From positions 1 through 60,827 of the forward strand of contig CAZHOR010000018.1 of NCBI GenBank assembly GCA_964534325.1: a DNA stretch of 60,827 bases, in the 5' to 3' direction. The notes beneath the pieces were generated by a model. The model ran no database searches, was not told the origin of the DNA, and saw only the letters and a program-made list of their open reading frames with translations. This DNA comes from JdFR-22 sp964534325. GTDB taxonomy: Archaea > Halobacteriota > Archaeoglobi > Archaeoglobales > Archaeoglobaceae. Of the stretch, positions 26,292 to 34,657 are shown in pieces. The position numbers and the translations under genes are program-made. Numbering within the stretch: position 1 is the first letter of the stretch; every line of letters begins with the position of its first letter.

Positions 26292-27027
26292 AGTCTATCT
26301 CGTCGGTTCCGGCCCGGGCAGCCTTGGTCTGGTCACGCAAAAGGCAAAGGAACTGATCACTGAAGTGGATGTTATTCTCTATGACGAGCTCATTGGAGAG
26401 CTCAAGGAAGTTATTGAGTCCAGTGGTGTGGAAGCAGTTGACGTTGGTAAGAGAGCCGGCCAGCACAAGAAGAAGCAGGAAGAGACCAACAGACTGCTTG
26501 TAGAGTTCGCCAAAGAAGGAAAAAATGTTTTGAGGGTTAAGGGCGGAGACCCCTTCGTTTTCGGTAGAGGAGGGGAAGAAGCTGAGATCCTGGCTGAGAA
26601 CGGGATAACCTTCGAGATCGTCCCAGGGATAACTTCTGCTATAGCAGCTCCCGCCTATGCCGGCATACCGGTAACCCACCGAAAATACGACCCTTCCGTA
26701 GTTTTTCTCACCGGCAAGGAGAAGAAAGAGGAGCAGCGGATCAACTGGGAAGCGCTGGCAAAGCTGAATGCCACTATAGTTATTTTGATGGGGATGTCCA
26801 ACCTCAAGAATAATGCTGAAAAGCTCATGGAGCACGGAAAAGACCCTCAAACTCCTGTAGCAATTATTGAAAGAGGGTGCACTCATGAACAGAGGGTTGT
26901 GGTGGGTAACCTATCCAATATCGCTCAGGTGGCTGAAGAGGAGGGCGCTAAGGCTCCCGCCATTATAATCATTGGTGAGATAGTCAATCTGAGAGAGAAG
27001 CTGGCTCCCTTCCTGGAGTTCGATTGA
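26278..27027 (+). CDS. cobA: Uroporphyrinogen-III C-methyltransferase (SUMT)
   Basis: SUMT uses S-adenosylmethionine to methylate uroporphyrinogen III at C-2 and C-7, giving precorrin-2 for B12, F430, siroheme and alternative heme synthesis. The product shows VYLVGSGPGSLGLVT, VGKRAGQH, LRVKGGDPFVFGRGGEE and GIPVTHR, all classical family motifs. I choose the TTG at 26278 because GGGAGGAGGA lies just upstream and it leads straight into the conserved N-terminus; this gives 249 residues. It is the last gene of the tetrapyrrole run. Confidence 0.92.
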   Translation: MPYGKVYLVGSGPGSLGLVTQKAKELITEVDVILYDELIGELKEVIESSGVEAVDVGKRAGQHKKKQEETNRLLVEFAKEGKNVLRVKGGDPFVFGRGGEEAEILAENGITFEIVPGITSAIAAPAYAGIPVTHRKYDPSVVFLTGKEKKEEQRINWEALAKLNATIVILMGMSNLKNNAEKLMEHGKDPQTPVAIIERGCTHEQRVVVGNLSNIAQVAEEEGAKAPAIIIIGEIVNLREKLAPFLEFD

Positions 27028-27122
27028 CATTGGGTCTGGAAGTGGTCCGCTTTCCCTATAATCATTTAAAGGTGAAAAGTGATAACCCCAAAGTTTATAA
27101 TTATACTTGGTTATGTCCCTCT

Positions 27123-27887
27123 ATGGAAGTTCTGAGGATAGTGAATCTGGGAGTTAAAGTAGATTCAAAGAAAGTCCTGGAGAATATCAATATTTACATT
27201 GAAGAAGGCCAGACCTTTGCTCTTTTTGGGCCGAACGGAAGTGGTAAATCATCTCTGATATCTTCACTCATCGGTAATCCCAATTTCATCATCTACGATG
27301 GTAGAATAATATTCCAGGGTGAAGATGTTACTGCATCAGCCACCGATGAAAGAGTTAAATTGGGGATGGGACTGGGATTTCAGACCCCACCCAAGGTCAG
27401 CGGGGTGAAGCTCATAGATATGTTGCAATACTGTGCTCAGCTGGGCAACACTGAAGATAAGATAGATGAATACGCCAAAATGCTCAAGATGGAGGACATG
27501 CTGGACAGGAACCTCAACCAGGGATTCAGTGGTGGCGAGGTGAAGAGGTCCGAACTCTTACAGCTGCTACTATTGGACCCCAGTTTCGTAATGCTCGACG
27601 AGCCCGACAGTGGGGTCGATCTGGAGAACATAGCACTCATCGGTAACGCCATCAAGAAACTGCTGGAAAGGGACAAGCCTCCAGAGGAAAGAAAGAAAAC
27701 AGGTCTTATAATCACTCATACTGGTCACATACTCAAGTACGTGGATGCCGATTACGGAATGATCCTTCACAGAGGGAGAATAGGATGTATCGGCAACCCT
27801 TACAATATTCTGGAGAGTGTCAGTAAAGATGGATATGAGGGGTGTATTAGAAAATGTCTGAAGTTCCCGAACACAATACAGAGTTAG
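27123..27887 (+). CDS. sufC: Fe-S cluster assembly ATPase SufC
   Basis: The 254-residue ABC-type ATPase has Walker A GPNGSGKSS, the signature FSGGEVKRSE and Walker B FVMLDEPDSGVD, typical of SufC, which energises the SufB scaffold for iron-sulfur cluster assembly. The ATG at 27123 matches the family N-terminus and lies about 25 bases behind a TATA-like TTTATAATTATA, so the message is probably leaderless; an open frame upstream (from 27024) is unlikely to be translated. The gene overlaps sufB by 34 bases. No sufD, sufS or sufU is adjacent, as usual for archaeal SufBC. Confidence 0.9.
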   Translation: MEVLRIVNLGVKVDSKKVLENINIYIEEGQTFALFGPNGSGKSSLISSLIGNPNFIIYDGRIIFQGEDVTASATDERVKLGMGLGFQTPPKVSGVKLIDMLQYCAQLGNTEDKIDEYAKMLKMEDMLDRNLNQGFSGGEVKRSELLQLLLLDPSFVMLDEPDSGVDLENIALIGNAIKKLLERDKPPEERKKTGLIITHTGHILKYVDADYGMILHRGRIGCIGNPYNILESVSKDGYEGCIRKCLKFPNTIQS

Positions 27888-28984
27888 ACGAAGAGACGAA
27901 GAAGAGGATTAGGAGTGTAGGGGGAGAACTCGACTCCGAGAGCAGGTCTGCCTCCTTTTTGCAAATCGACCAGGACGTGACCAGATCTTCATCCCGATTC
28001 CAGAACGTGGAAGTGATGGGCATCAAACAGGCGATGGAGAAGTATGACTGGGTCAAGGACTACATGTGGAAAGCAGTTGACAGAGAGAAAGACGAGTACA
28101 CCAGAGCCGTGGATACTGAAGGTGTCAACGGCTATTTCATAAGGTCGATGCCCAACGCCAAAATTGAGTTCCCGGTAGAAGCCTGTCTCTACCTCAAAAA
28201 AGCGGGCGGAACTCAGAAGGTCCACAACATAATCATTGCCGAAGAAGGCTCAGAATTGAACATCATTTCCGGATGCACCTCTCACCCCGGAGTGGCATCA
28301 GGGCTGCACCTCGGGGTGTCCGAGTTCTACGTCAAGAAGAACGCCAAGCTGACCTTCACCATGATACACAGTTGGGAGAGCGGTATTGAGGTCAGACCCA
28401 GAAGTGCTTCCATTGTGGAAGAAGATGGAGTGTTCATCAGCAACTACATCCTCATGAACCCCGTAAAGATCGTTCAAATGTATCCCGTAGCCTATATGGA
28501 AGGGGATAGGTCAACCGCCATATTCAGCAGCGTTATAGTAGGTCTAGAAGGCACGCATATTGACGCAGGCAGTAAAGCCGTTCTCCGGGGAGAGAGAAGC
28601 AGTGCAGACATAATCTCCAGGACCATCAGCAGAGGAGGGACCATAATAGCCAGAGGAGATATAGTAGGAGACTCCCACGATGCCAGAGGCCACCTGGAGT
28701 GCAGAGGGCTAATGCTCTCCGATAAAGGAAAGATACACGCCATACCCGAATTAGAAGGAATGTACCCCGACCTGGACCTGAGTCACGAGGCTGCCATCGG
28801 TAAGATCGCTGAAGAAGAGATATTCTACCTCATGTCCAGAGGACTGAGCAGGGATGAAGCAACCACAGCGATCATCAGAGGATTTATGGACATAGAGATC
28901 AAAGGACTTCCCGAATTCCTCAAAAAAGAGATCGATAAAGCAGTGAGCATGGTAGAAGAAGAAATAAAACCGACCGACCAATGA
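27854..28984 (+). CDS. sufB: Fe-S cluster scaffold protein SufB
   Basis: The 376-residue SufB/SufD-core protein shows the beta-helix signature region GGTIIARGDIVGDSHDARGH and the helical C-terminus ISRGLS-type segment YLMSRGLSRDEATTAIIRGF. It forms the scaffold on which SufC acts. A cysteine lies in HLECRGLML, consistent with a ligand, next to GMYPDLDLSHEAAIG. It is shorter than bacterial SufB (about 480), as is normal for archaeal forms. Start ATG at 27854 overlaps sufC, so the pair is co-translated. Confidence 0.9.
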   Translation: MSEVPEHNTELDEETKKRIRSVGGELDSESRSASFLQIDQDVTRSSSRFQNVEVMGIKQAMEKYDWVKDYMWKAVDREKDEYTRAVDTEGVNGYFIRSMPNAKIEFPVEACLYLKKAGGTQKVHNIIIAEEGSELNIISGCTSHPGVASGLHLGVSEFYVKKNAKLTFTMIHSWESGIEVRPRSASIVEEDGVFISNYILMNPVKIVQMYPVAYMEGDRSTAIFSSVIVGLEGTHIDAGSKAVLRGERSSADIISRTISRGGTIIARGDIVGDSHDARGHLECRGLMLSDKGKIHAIPELEGMYPDLDLSHEAAIGKIAEEEIFYLMSRGLSRDEATTAIIRGFMDIEIKGLPEFLKKEIDKAVSMVEEEIKPTDQ

Positions 28985-29007
28985 ACAAACCAGCAAACCA
29001 GTAAAAA

Positions 29008-29247
29008 TTATATAATCTCTATTTTTATTTTACCATCTCTCTCCAATCTCCCCAGCATCTCCAGGAATTCAGAGATGCTCATATCAAATCTGGATGCTGC
29101 TTCACTGATGGTTTTGCCCCTCAATTCGATGAACCTGTCCTCACCACTCTGCTTTTTGGAGGGGGTCTTATCTCTAAGCTGGAAGTACTCACATATCTCA
29201 GCCATCCCTCCACAGCCAGCAAAGTATGTACAGAATATACAGGACAT
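29008..29247 (-). CDS. Small Cys-cluster protein with a helical C-terminus
   Basis: A 79-residue frame, convergent with sufB. The N-terminus has C-x2-C-x5-C-x6-C (Cys3, Cys6, Cys12, Cys19), which could hold zinc or an iron-sulfur cluster. The C-terminal half (ISEAASRFDMSISEFLEMLG) resembles a helix-turn-helix. A short GAG precedes the start. Its closeness to sufBC hints at iron-sulfur biology, but it may be an unrelated small regulator. I do not recognise a named family. Confidence 0.5.
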   Translation of the reverse strand: MSCIFCTYFAGCGGMAEICEYFQLRDKTPSKKQSGEDRFIELRGKTISEAASRFDMSISEFLEMLGRLERDGKIKIEII

Positions 29248-29408
29248 CTAGCTCTAATTGGATTGAAATAAAATAAGCTTTACGCAAAAAGCCAATATAA
29301 TAATCACTTGAACATATCCACTAAAGTAGTGTCCGGCAACCGAACTAAAGCCAAAACCAATGATTAAAAGTTGATAACACTTATATCTACAGAAGAAATA
29401 GGGCCAGT

Positions 29409-29837
29409 ATGAAGGTAAGATTGATGGCGATTTCCATTATCATTCTAACCCTGGCGGTCATCCTACCCGGATGTACTGATACAGAAGAAAGAACACCCCC
29501 TCAAATCAGCAATAAATACGAGCTAACAGTAAGCGCCGACGGACACGAGGTAAAGCACATAGAGAAAGCCGAAGGCTACAAGTACGTCCACCTAACAGTG
29601 AACAGCGACCAGCCCCTTGACGTATGGGTCATGCCCACAGAAGAAGACGTAGAAACCTACCTGAATGAAGAAGGAAAATACGATATCTACCAACACCTCT
29701 CCCGCCGAAACGACAACGAATACTTCGCCAGCGACGAAGTCACCACCGACATGTACATAATTGTGGAGAACGCAGGATACGACGTAGCCCACGTCGAGAT
29801 GTGGATTGTACAATCACAGTACGAGAGCCGACGCTAA
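29409..29837 (+). CDS. Small lipoprotein, 142 residues
   Basis: The protein has a signal peptide and lipobox (VILPGC, Cys22), so it is probably membrane-anchored and faces outward. The mature part is acidic and beta-rich (KYVHLTVNSDQPLDVWVMPT, YIIVENAGYDVAHVEMWIV), a pattern seen in small archaeal surface domains. No catalytic motif is visible. It is preceded by AT-rich DNA with CTTATATCT about 20 bases before the start. Confidence 0.65.
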   Translation: MKVRLMAISIIILTLAVILPGCTDTEERTPPQISNKYELTVSADGHEVKHIEKAEGYKYVHLTVNSDQPLDVWVMPTEEDVETYLNEEGKYDIYQHLSRRNDNEYFASDEVTTDMYIIVENAGYDVAHVEMWIVQSQYESRR

Positions 29838-29915
29838 ATAATTCAGACAAAACACTTTAAGGTGGACCATGGACCACAATTAGATAAAGCCAAGCATTGA
29901 CCACAGTCACACCAA

Positions 29916-29936
29916 ATACCATATACCATATACCAT
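29916..29936. repeat. Three 7-bp tandem units
   Basis: ATACCAT occurs three times head-to-tail upstream of tRNA-Gly. It is short and probably a slippage product. Confidence 0.6.
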
Positions 29937-30012
29937 AAACTTCATAAACTCTCAATTGATGTAGTCTTTTAAGAGCTTTCAAACCAAAGACCACTAAAGC
30001 AGAGAATCAAGA

Positions 30013-30085
30013 GCGCCGGTGGTGTAGTTTGGAAACACAGGGGCTTGCCGAGCCCCTGCCCCGGGTTCAAATCCCGGCCGGCGCA
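30013..30085 (+). tRNA. tRNA-Gly(GCC)
   Basis: The 73-base gene folds fully. The acceptor stem is GCGCCGG/CCGGCGC, the D-stem GTGT/ACAC, and the anticodon stem GGGGC/GCCCC with loop TTGCCGA, giving anticodon GCC. The T-arm is CCGGG-TTCAAAT-CCCGG and the discriminator is A. CCA is not encoded and there is no intron. Confidence 0.96.
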
Positions 30086-30184
30086 CATCAAGTTATTGTT
30101 ATTTGATTCTGGAGAATTGCTTAATCTTAACTAAAGAAAAATAAAAATTAAAAAAGTGTTTCTAGTTTTAGGGTTCAAGATTTT

Positions 30185-30430
30185 TTAGCCCCAGTATGAT
30201 GCCCAGTCACCCCATACTGACTTTGTTTCTTCAGTTACGACTGGACATACTGTTTTAACCATTTTTACTTCGAGAAGGCCGTCCATAATCATGTCCGTTA
30301 TGATTTTGCGGATTTCTGCTTCATCTACGTTCAAGCTTTTTGCTAGCTCCGAGACCTCTTGGTCCATTGGTTTGCCTTCTGCCGAGCAAGTCTTATCGAT
30401 CTCTTTAATTACATCTTCTTTTAATCCCAT
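30185..30430 (-). CDS. Small winged-helix-like protein, 81 residues
   Basis: The protein has two helices and a recognition-helix-like segment (VSELAKSLNVDEAEIRKIIT) followed by a short beta-wing (GLLEVKMVKTV) and a Trp-rich tail (SVWGDWASYWG). This suggests a compact DNA-binding or protein-binding winged helix. A good ribosome site (GGGGTGG) precedes the ATG at 30430. It lies behind tRNA-Gly in the opposite direction. I do not recognise a specific family. Confidence 0.6.
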   Translation of the reverse strand: MGLKEDVIKEIDKTCSAEGKPMDQEVSELAKSLNVDEAEIRKIITDMIMDGLLEVKMVKTVCPVVTEETKSVWGDWASYWG

Positions 30431-30732
30431 AATAGTCCACCCCCATACTTTCTACATACATTTGCCTTATCTTACAGCCAGGGTCTTAAAATCCCCACTA
30501 TCATTTTAGTTCGGTTGCTACCTATATAATTTTTTTCCAATTTTTATTGACAATACAAACACCTGTCGTTTAGGTTCTAAAAGCCAAAACTTATACTGTA
30601 TTCTTAAATTAGCTTTTTGAAACTCTAAAAACGAAATTAGGGTCTTATAATTCGGTTTTTAGCTTTGATACTGGAAAATAGAGTTTTACTGGACATTAAT
30701 CAAGTGTTGAGTGAGTTCTGGTTACTGCATAA
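30431..30732. other. AT-rich gap with an imperfect inverted repeat
   Basis: No gene is seen. CTAAAAACGAAATT (30625-30638) and AATTCGGTTTTTAG (30649-30662) form an inverted repeat matching at 12 of 14 positions with a 10-base spacer. It lies behind the RNase HI gene, so it may be a transcript-end structure or an operator. Confidence 0.4.
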
Positions 30733-31158
30733 TTAGCTTTTCCTTGAGCTAGAGTATTCTTTGTAAGCTATATTACACAGACTGTCCGCTTCCGTGTTCT
30801 CTTCTCGGGGAATCCATATCAATTCGACTTCTTTATCCTTGAGCAATTCTTTTATCTGGGGCACAAACCTCTTAGAGGTCTGTGACTTCACCTTCCACTT
30901 CCCTTTCAACTGATTTATCACCAGTTGAGAGTCCCCTTTAATGATTATCTTATCCTTAATCCCTTGAGATTTCATCCACTCTAGGGCTTTTTTTAGTGCG
31001 GTGTACTCAGCAACATTGTTTGTCATCCCAGTACCTTCGCCCACAACCCCGTAATCCCTTTTGAGTACTTTGCTGTCCTGGTAGATGGCGTAGCCGTAAG
31101 TGGCAACCCCTCCGGGGTTAACCGGCTGGCACAGCCCATCAAAATATATGGTTACCAT
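30733..31158 (-). CDS. rnhA: Ribonuclease HI, archaeal type
   Basis: RNase HI cleaves RNA in RNA-DNA hybrids. The 141-residue product shows the four acidic catalytic positions: Asp in IYFDG, Glu in NNVAEYTAL, Asp in IIKGDSQLVINQL and Asp in EENTEADSL. The compact length without the basic handle is normal for archaeal type 1 enzymes. I take the ATG at 31158; a GTG six codons upstream is less likely. It seems to be a single-gene unit. Confidence 0.9.
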   Translation of the reverse strand: MVTIYFDGLCQPVNPGGVATYGYAIYQDSKVLKRDYGVVGEGTGMTNNVAEYTALKKALEWMKSQGIKDKIIIKGDSQLVINQLKGKWKVKSQTSKRFVPQIKELLKDKEVELIWIPREENTEADSLCNIAYKEYSSSRKS

Positions 31159-31313
31159 CTCTATCGCTATCCTCACTCATTTTACTGGCTTAAGGATTTA
31201 AGGATTTAGTATTTTGCCCTAAAAGACAAAAAACAAAAAGAAGAAAAGATAATGGTAAGGATATACCTCAAATGGAATTATAATCGAGCGTATCAACTTA
31301 TTAATCGAGCGTA

Positions 31314-31985
31314 TCAACAGTTATATTCGCATCTGTCTCGCATGTCACAGTATTCGCACTTGTCCCAGTGGGAGACTTTTTCTCCCATGCCTACGACAAG
31401 AGTAGTGGATTTTCGGGGGTACATTATATTATAGTGGGTCAGTTTCACTCCCATGTCGTGAGCGTCGACCAGGTCCAGGATCTTGGCCTGCTCGTCGAGG
31501 GCGAAGCCTTCTTGTCCGGGGACTATACAGCCGCTTGCTGTAAATCCCTGTTCTTTTGCTTTCTTGTTGGCTATTTTGAAGCAGTAGTCTTCCAGCTCGT
31601 AGATAGCTGCGTTCCCTATCTCGTCCACCAGCATGGCATTCAGGAGGTTTCCTTCACTCAAAAGGCGGTCCACCATCTGCTCCAGATTTGATCCTATGGT
31701 GCAGGCGGCTACCATAAACTGTTGGCAGTCTTTGAAGAGCATGGGTAGCAGATAACCTTCGATCCTTACGCCGTCAACCATTATTGCCTCTGACTCTACC
31801 TTGGATATATCCAGTATGTCATAAGCTATGGAAGGAACAACCATGCCATTAAGATTTGAATAGAACTCGTTTATCCGTTCTCTAAGATCTAACTTTGACC
31901 CTACTTTAGGGTTATCAAAATAACCAAGGCGTTTCAATATGTGCTCTTCCTGAGGCTCTAAATTAATATCGGTTAAGACAGGCAT
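31314..31985 (-). CDS. MetH activation-domain-like protein with C-terminal Cys cluster
   Basis: The product (about 223 residues) resembles stand-alone proteins related to the activation (SAM-binding) domain of B12-dependent methionine synthase. Shared features are LERINEFY-type helices, VDGVRIEGYLL and the core DEIGNAAIYELEDYCFKIAN. SGCIVPGQEGFALDEQAKIL follows. The C-terminus carries C-x2-C-x5-C-x3-C (KCEYCDMRDRCEYNC), which may bind iron-sulfur or zinc. Such proteins accompany corrinoid methyl transfer in anaerobes, but no corrinoid partner is next to it. The start is uncertain: ATG at 31985 fits the family, GTG at 32042 is also open. Confidence 0.65.
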   Translation of the reverse strand: MPVLTDINLEPQEEHILKRLGYFDNPKVGSKLDLRERINEFYSNLNGMVVPSIAYDILDISKVESEAIMVDGVRIEGYLLPMLFKDCQQFMVAACTIGSNLEQMVDRLLSEGNLLNAMLVDEIGNAAIYELEDYCFKIANKKAKEQGFTASGCIVPGQEGFALDEQAKILDLVDAHDMGVKLTHYNIMYPRKSTTLVVGMGEKVSHWDKCEYCDMRDRCEYNC

Positions 31986-32042
31986 AAGACTTACCCGTGG
32001 TTTTGGTACACTTGACTTTAGAGCCCCCTGAGTACTCTTCAC

Positions 32043-32361
32043 AAGAGCTGCTTTTGTCCCTTTCAGGTGCAGGAACAGAAGTAAAGCAATGTTCTTCCAT
32101 ACCCATAATTATTTATTTGTTTCATCATTTAAATATTTTACCTTTATGTGTTGCCAAATGACAAGCGGATTAAATTCGAGTTCTCACCTATTTATCATTG
32201 GAAATCTATGATTTCTGTAAGGTCAAAATGACTAATGATAATCACTATTTCCTCAGTAAATTCAATTGCAATTATTTCAACCAGGAAAAATTAAGGTATA
32301 ACTGTTGTAATTATAGAATCAGTTTTACGTTGTTAACAGCTAAGTAGCAACCACCAATAAA
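32043..32361. other. Promoter-side gap between MetH-like and symporter genes
   Basis: A TATA-like ATATTTAAAT lies near 32130 on the minus strand and probably drives the MetH-like gene. A 47-codon leftward frame with three Cys (31963-32106) starts about 25 bases behind it and overlaps the gene's start in another frame; it has no ribosome site. Nothing else is seen. Confidence 0.4.
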
Positions 32362-33666
32362 TTATAGGAAAAGGTTAAAGACCCTTGCTGCCAGCACATA
32401 GAACAAAACGATGGGGATCATGTATTTCGCCAGCACAAAGATGCTATTACCTACATTCCATCTTGAATTCTTGTTTATCTGGTTCTTTACTATCCTGTTA
32501 TCAAAGAACCACGTAAAGGAAACCGATATGAGCAATGCGGTGAACATGATAGCCAGAGAACCAAATAATTGGTCCAAGTGGTCCAGAAATGGAATGCCTC
32601 CCAGTTGAAGGTTCATTCCCGAATAGCTTAAGGCTGACGGCAGACCCAACACCAGAAGAATTCCCAGCAAGATCATTGACGACTTCGCTCTGCTCAAGTG
32701 GGCATCATCAATGAATGCGGCAGTTGTGACCTCGAACATAGATATTGATGATGTTAGGGCAGCAGAGAATAGCAACAGATAGAATACCGCAGCAAGCATC
32801 ATCCCGTAAGGAACTGTTGAAAAGACATGCGGGAGGGTGGAGAATGCCAGATTGGGACCAGCGGCAGGCTCAAGGTTGAAAGAGAAGACTATTGAGAATA
32901 TAATTACAGCACTTACAATGGATATCATCAGGTCAAAGAGAGTGATTATGGCTGAATTGCTCACCAGACTTTCTTTCTCATCTAGGTAGCTTCCGTAGGT
33001 CAAAAGGATTCCTGATCCCACAGAAAGAGAAAAGAATGCCTGACCAAAAGCAGCAGACCACATACTGTGGTCGTTGAACGTGGACAGATCGGGTTTGAAG
33101 TAGAAAAGGATCCCAGTTACTGCATTGGGCAGAGTCAAAGCATAAACCACCATCCCCAAGAGGAGTATTCCCAGTGAGGGTACCATTATTTTGCTTGTCC
33201 TCTCTATACCGCTCTTAACACCCTTCATGACCACAAAAGCCGTAATAAAAGCAACGATAACGAAGAACAAAGGCGTATAATACGTTTGACTGAATGTGTT
33301 GAAGTCCATATCACTCTTCAACAGGGTCAGAGAAAGAAAAGCAACCGTCCAACCAGTTATAACCAGATAGTAACTCAAAACAACTGTATTGACCGCAACG
33401 ATGACCACTCCCACCCACTTGAAGCTATTCTTAATCTTCCTCATGCATGATACCACGGAACCTTTAAAATGCCTCCCTATAGAGAACTCCAGAATCATCA
33501 GAGGAAGACCGAAGGCAAAAATGGAGATGAGGTAAGGCATCAGAAAAGCTCCTCCACCATTCTGCCCCACAATGTAGGAGAACCTCCATACATTACCCAA
33601 GCCAACAGCAGAGCCAATGCCTGCGAGTAAGAACCCCAAACGAGAACCCCACTTCTCCCTCACCAT
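32362..33666 (-). CDS. Sodium-dependent transporter of the NSS/SNF family
   Basis: The 434-residue membrane protein has about 11-12 helices and the NSS signature around the first helix: GIGSAVGLGNVWRFSYIV, GQNGGGAFLMPY. NSS proteins couple sodium to uptake of amino acids or related amines. Substrate cannot be told from the sequence; prokaryotic members usually carry amino acids such as tryptophan, tyrosine or leucine. The ATG at 33666 is preferred over upstream TTG codons. It is a single gene with AT-rich flanks. Confidence 0.88.
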   Translation of the reverse strand: MVREKWGSRLGFLLAGIGSAVGLGNVWRFSYIVGQNGGGAFLMPYLISIFAFGLPLMILEFSIGRHFKGSVVSCMRKIKNSFKWVGVVIVAVNTVVLSYYLVITGWTVAFLSLTLLKSDMDFNTFSQTYYTPLFFVIVAFITAFVVMKGVKSGIERTSKIMVPSLGILLLGMVVYALTLPNAVTGILFYFKPDLSTFNDHSMWSAAFGQAFFSLSVGSGILLTYGSYLDEKESLVSNSAIITLFDLMISIVSAVIIFSIVFSFNLEPAAGPNLAFSTLPHVFSTVPYGMMLAAVFYLLLFSAALTSSISMFEVTTAAFIDDAHLSRAKSSMILLGILLVLGLPSALSYSGMNLQLGGIPFLDHLDQLFGSLAIMFTALLISVSFTWFFDNRIVKNQINKNSRWNVGNSIFVLAKYMIPIVLFYVLAARVFNLFL

Positions 33667-33836
33667 ACCCAACAACTAAACAAAATAAGTATTTGAGATT
33701 TACTAAGAAAAATTTCCAGGGTGCTGAGGGTGCAGTTCAAGACGAAACGATCACTGACAGCCCCGATCAGCTATCAAGAACCACAAACCAATCAGCTGTA
33801 AGACCTGAACTGAACTTAAAGTTATTCACGTCGAAG

Positions 33837-34154
33837 TCACATCGAGGTTACACCGTTTCCATATAATATTACTCTGTCCGTTATCTCCCACACACCGGTT
33901 TGAACAAATACCAGGAAACCGGACTGCTCAGCCCTCTTAACGAAATACTTGAAATGATACGCTTTCCTGCCTCCAGTGTGCTTCTTGATAAGGGAATCCA
34001 GAGTATTGGACACAACCTTATCCCTGCCTCTGGACTTGAGCTTCCTGAGCTCCTCCAGAAACTTCCGATAACCCACTTCAGGCGACCTCTTATAACGCGA
34101 ATGAGGGTTCGGTTTTGGTCTGTAACCCGAAGACTTAATGGTTTTAACCATCAT
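33837..34154 (-). CDS. Basic hypothetical protein, 105 residues
   Basis: The protein is rich in Lys and Arg in its first 75 residues (SGYRPKPNPHSRYKRSPEVG, LRKLKSRGRDK) and ends in a beta-like stretch (GFLVFVQTGVWEITDRVI). It might bind nucleic acid. I do not recognise a family. The long region upstream on its strand holds four degenerate repeats (34213-34525), so its message could have a structured leader if transcribed from beyond them. Confidence 0.5.
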   Translation of the reverse strand: MMVKTIKSSGYRPKPNPHSRYKRSPEVGYRKFLEELRKLKSRGRDKVVSNTLDSLIKKHTGGRKAYHFKYFVKRAEQSGFLVFVQTGVWEITDRVILYGNGVTSM

Positions 34155-34212
34155 ATAATCAACTAATTATCTTATAGGATATAGCTCTTTAGAGTGAACT
34201 GAAAGTGTGGGA

Positions 34213-34525
34213 GGGAGATCATATTCTCTAGTGTATCTTCTGATCTCCCTTCCAACCCTCTCTGCAGGTAGGTTGTTAGGATTTATCACTGTAGAAAGAT
34301 AGCGAAGAGGAGGGGGGTGATCATAATCTCTAGTTTGCCCTCTGATCTCCCTTCCAACCCTCTCTGCAGGTAGGTTGTTAGGGTTACTAATGTGGAAGAT
34401 AAAGAATATCAGGGAATCATCAAATCTATTACACCTGATGATCTCTCCTCCAACCCATATAGTTTAGGAAAGAGAGAATCCTAATCCTAATCCTAATGCA
34501 ATCTCTGATCTCCCCCTCTAACCCT
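34213..34525. repeat. Four-copy intergenic repeat cluster
   Basis: On the minus strand the motif GGGTTGGARGGGAGATCAGA (R = A or G) occurs near 34239-34258, 34341-34360 and, degenerate, near 34437-34456 and 34504-34524. The first two copies lie in a longer unit: 42 bases are identical at 34239-34280 and 34341-34382, with partial identity further out, at a spacing of 102 bases. Copy one can fold with AGGGAGATCA at 34212-34221 (10-bp stem). Spacing is irregular and copies diverge, so it is not a CRISPR array. A short CCTAAT triplet repeat lies near 34489. It sits between ilvC and the basic protein gene. Confidence 0.75.
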
Positions 34526-34657
34526 TTTCTTATTATTAATCTTCCAGATATAGATTGCTGAACACGTCACAGGCGAAGTTATAATCCTTATCGGTTTTGT
34601 TATTCTCTGAAGATAGGATAAATTGAAAATAAAAGATAAGGTTAGCCTTGTTTAATT

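Noticed and set aside
34213..34525. CRISPR array
   Set aside because: Only four copies, two of them degenerate, with spacings of about 102, 96 and 67 bases and no cas genes.
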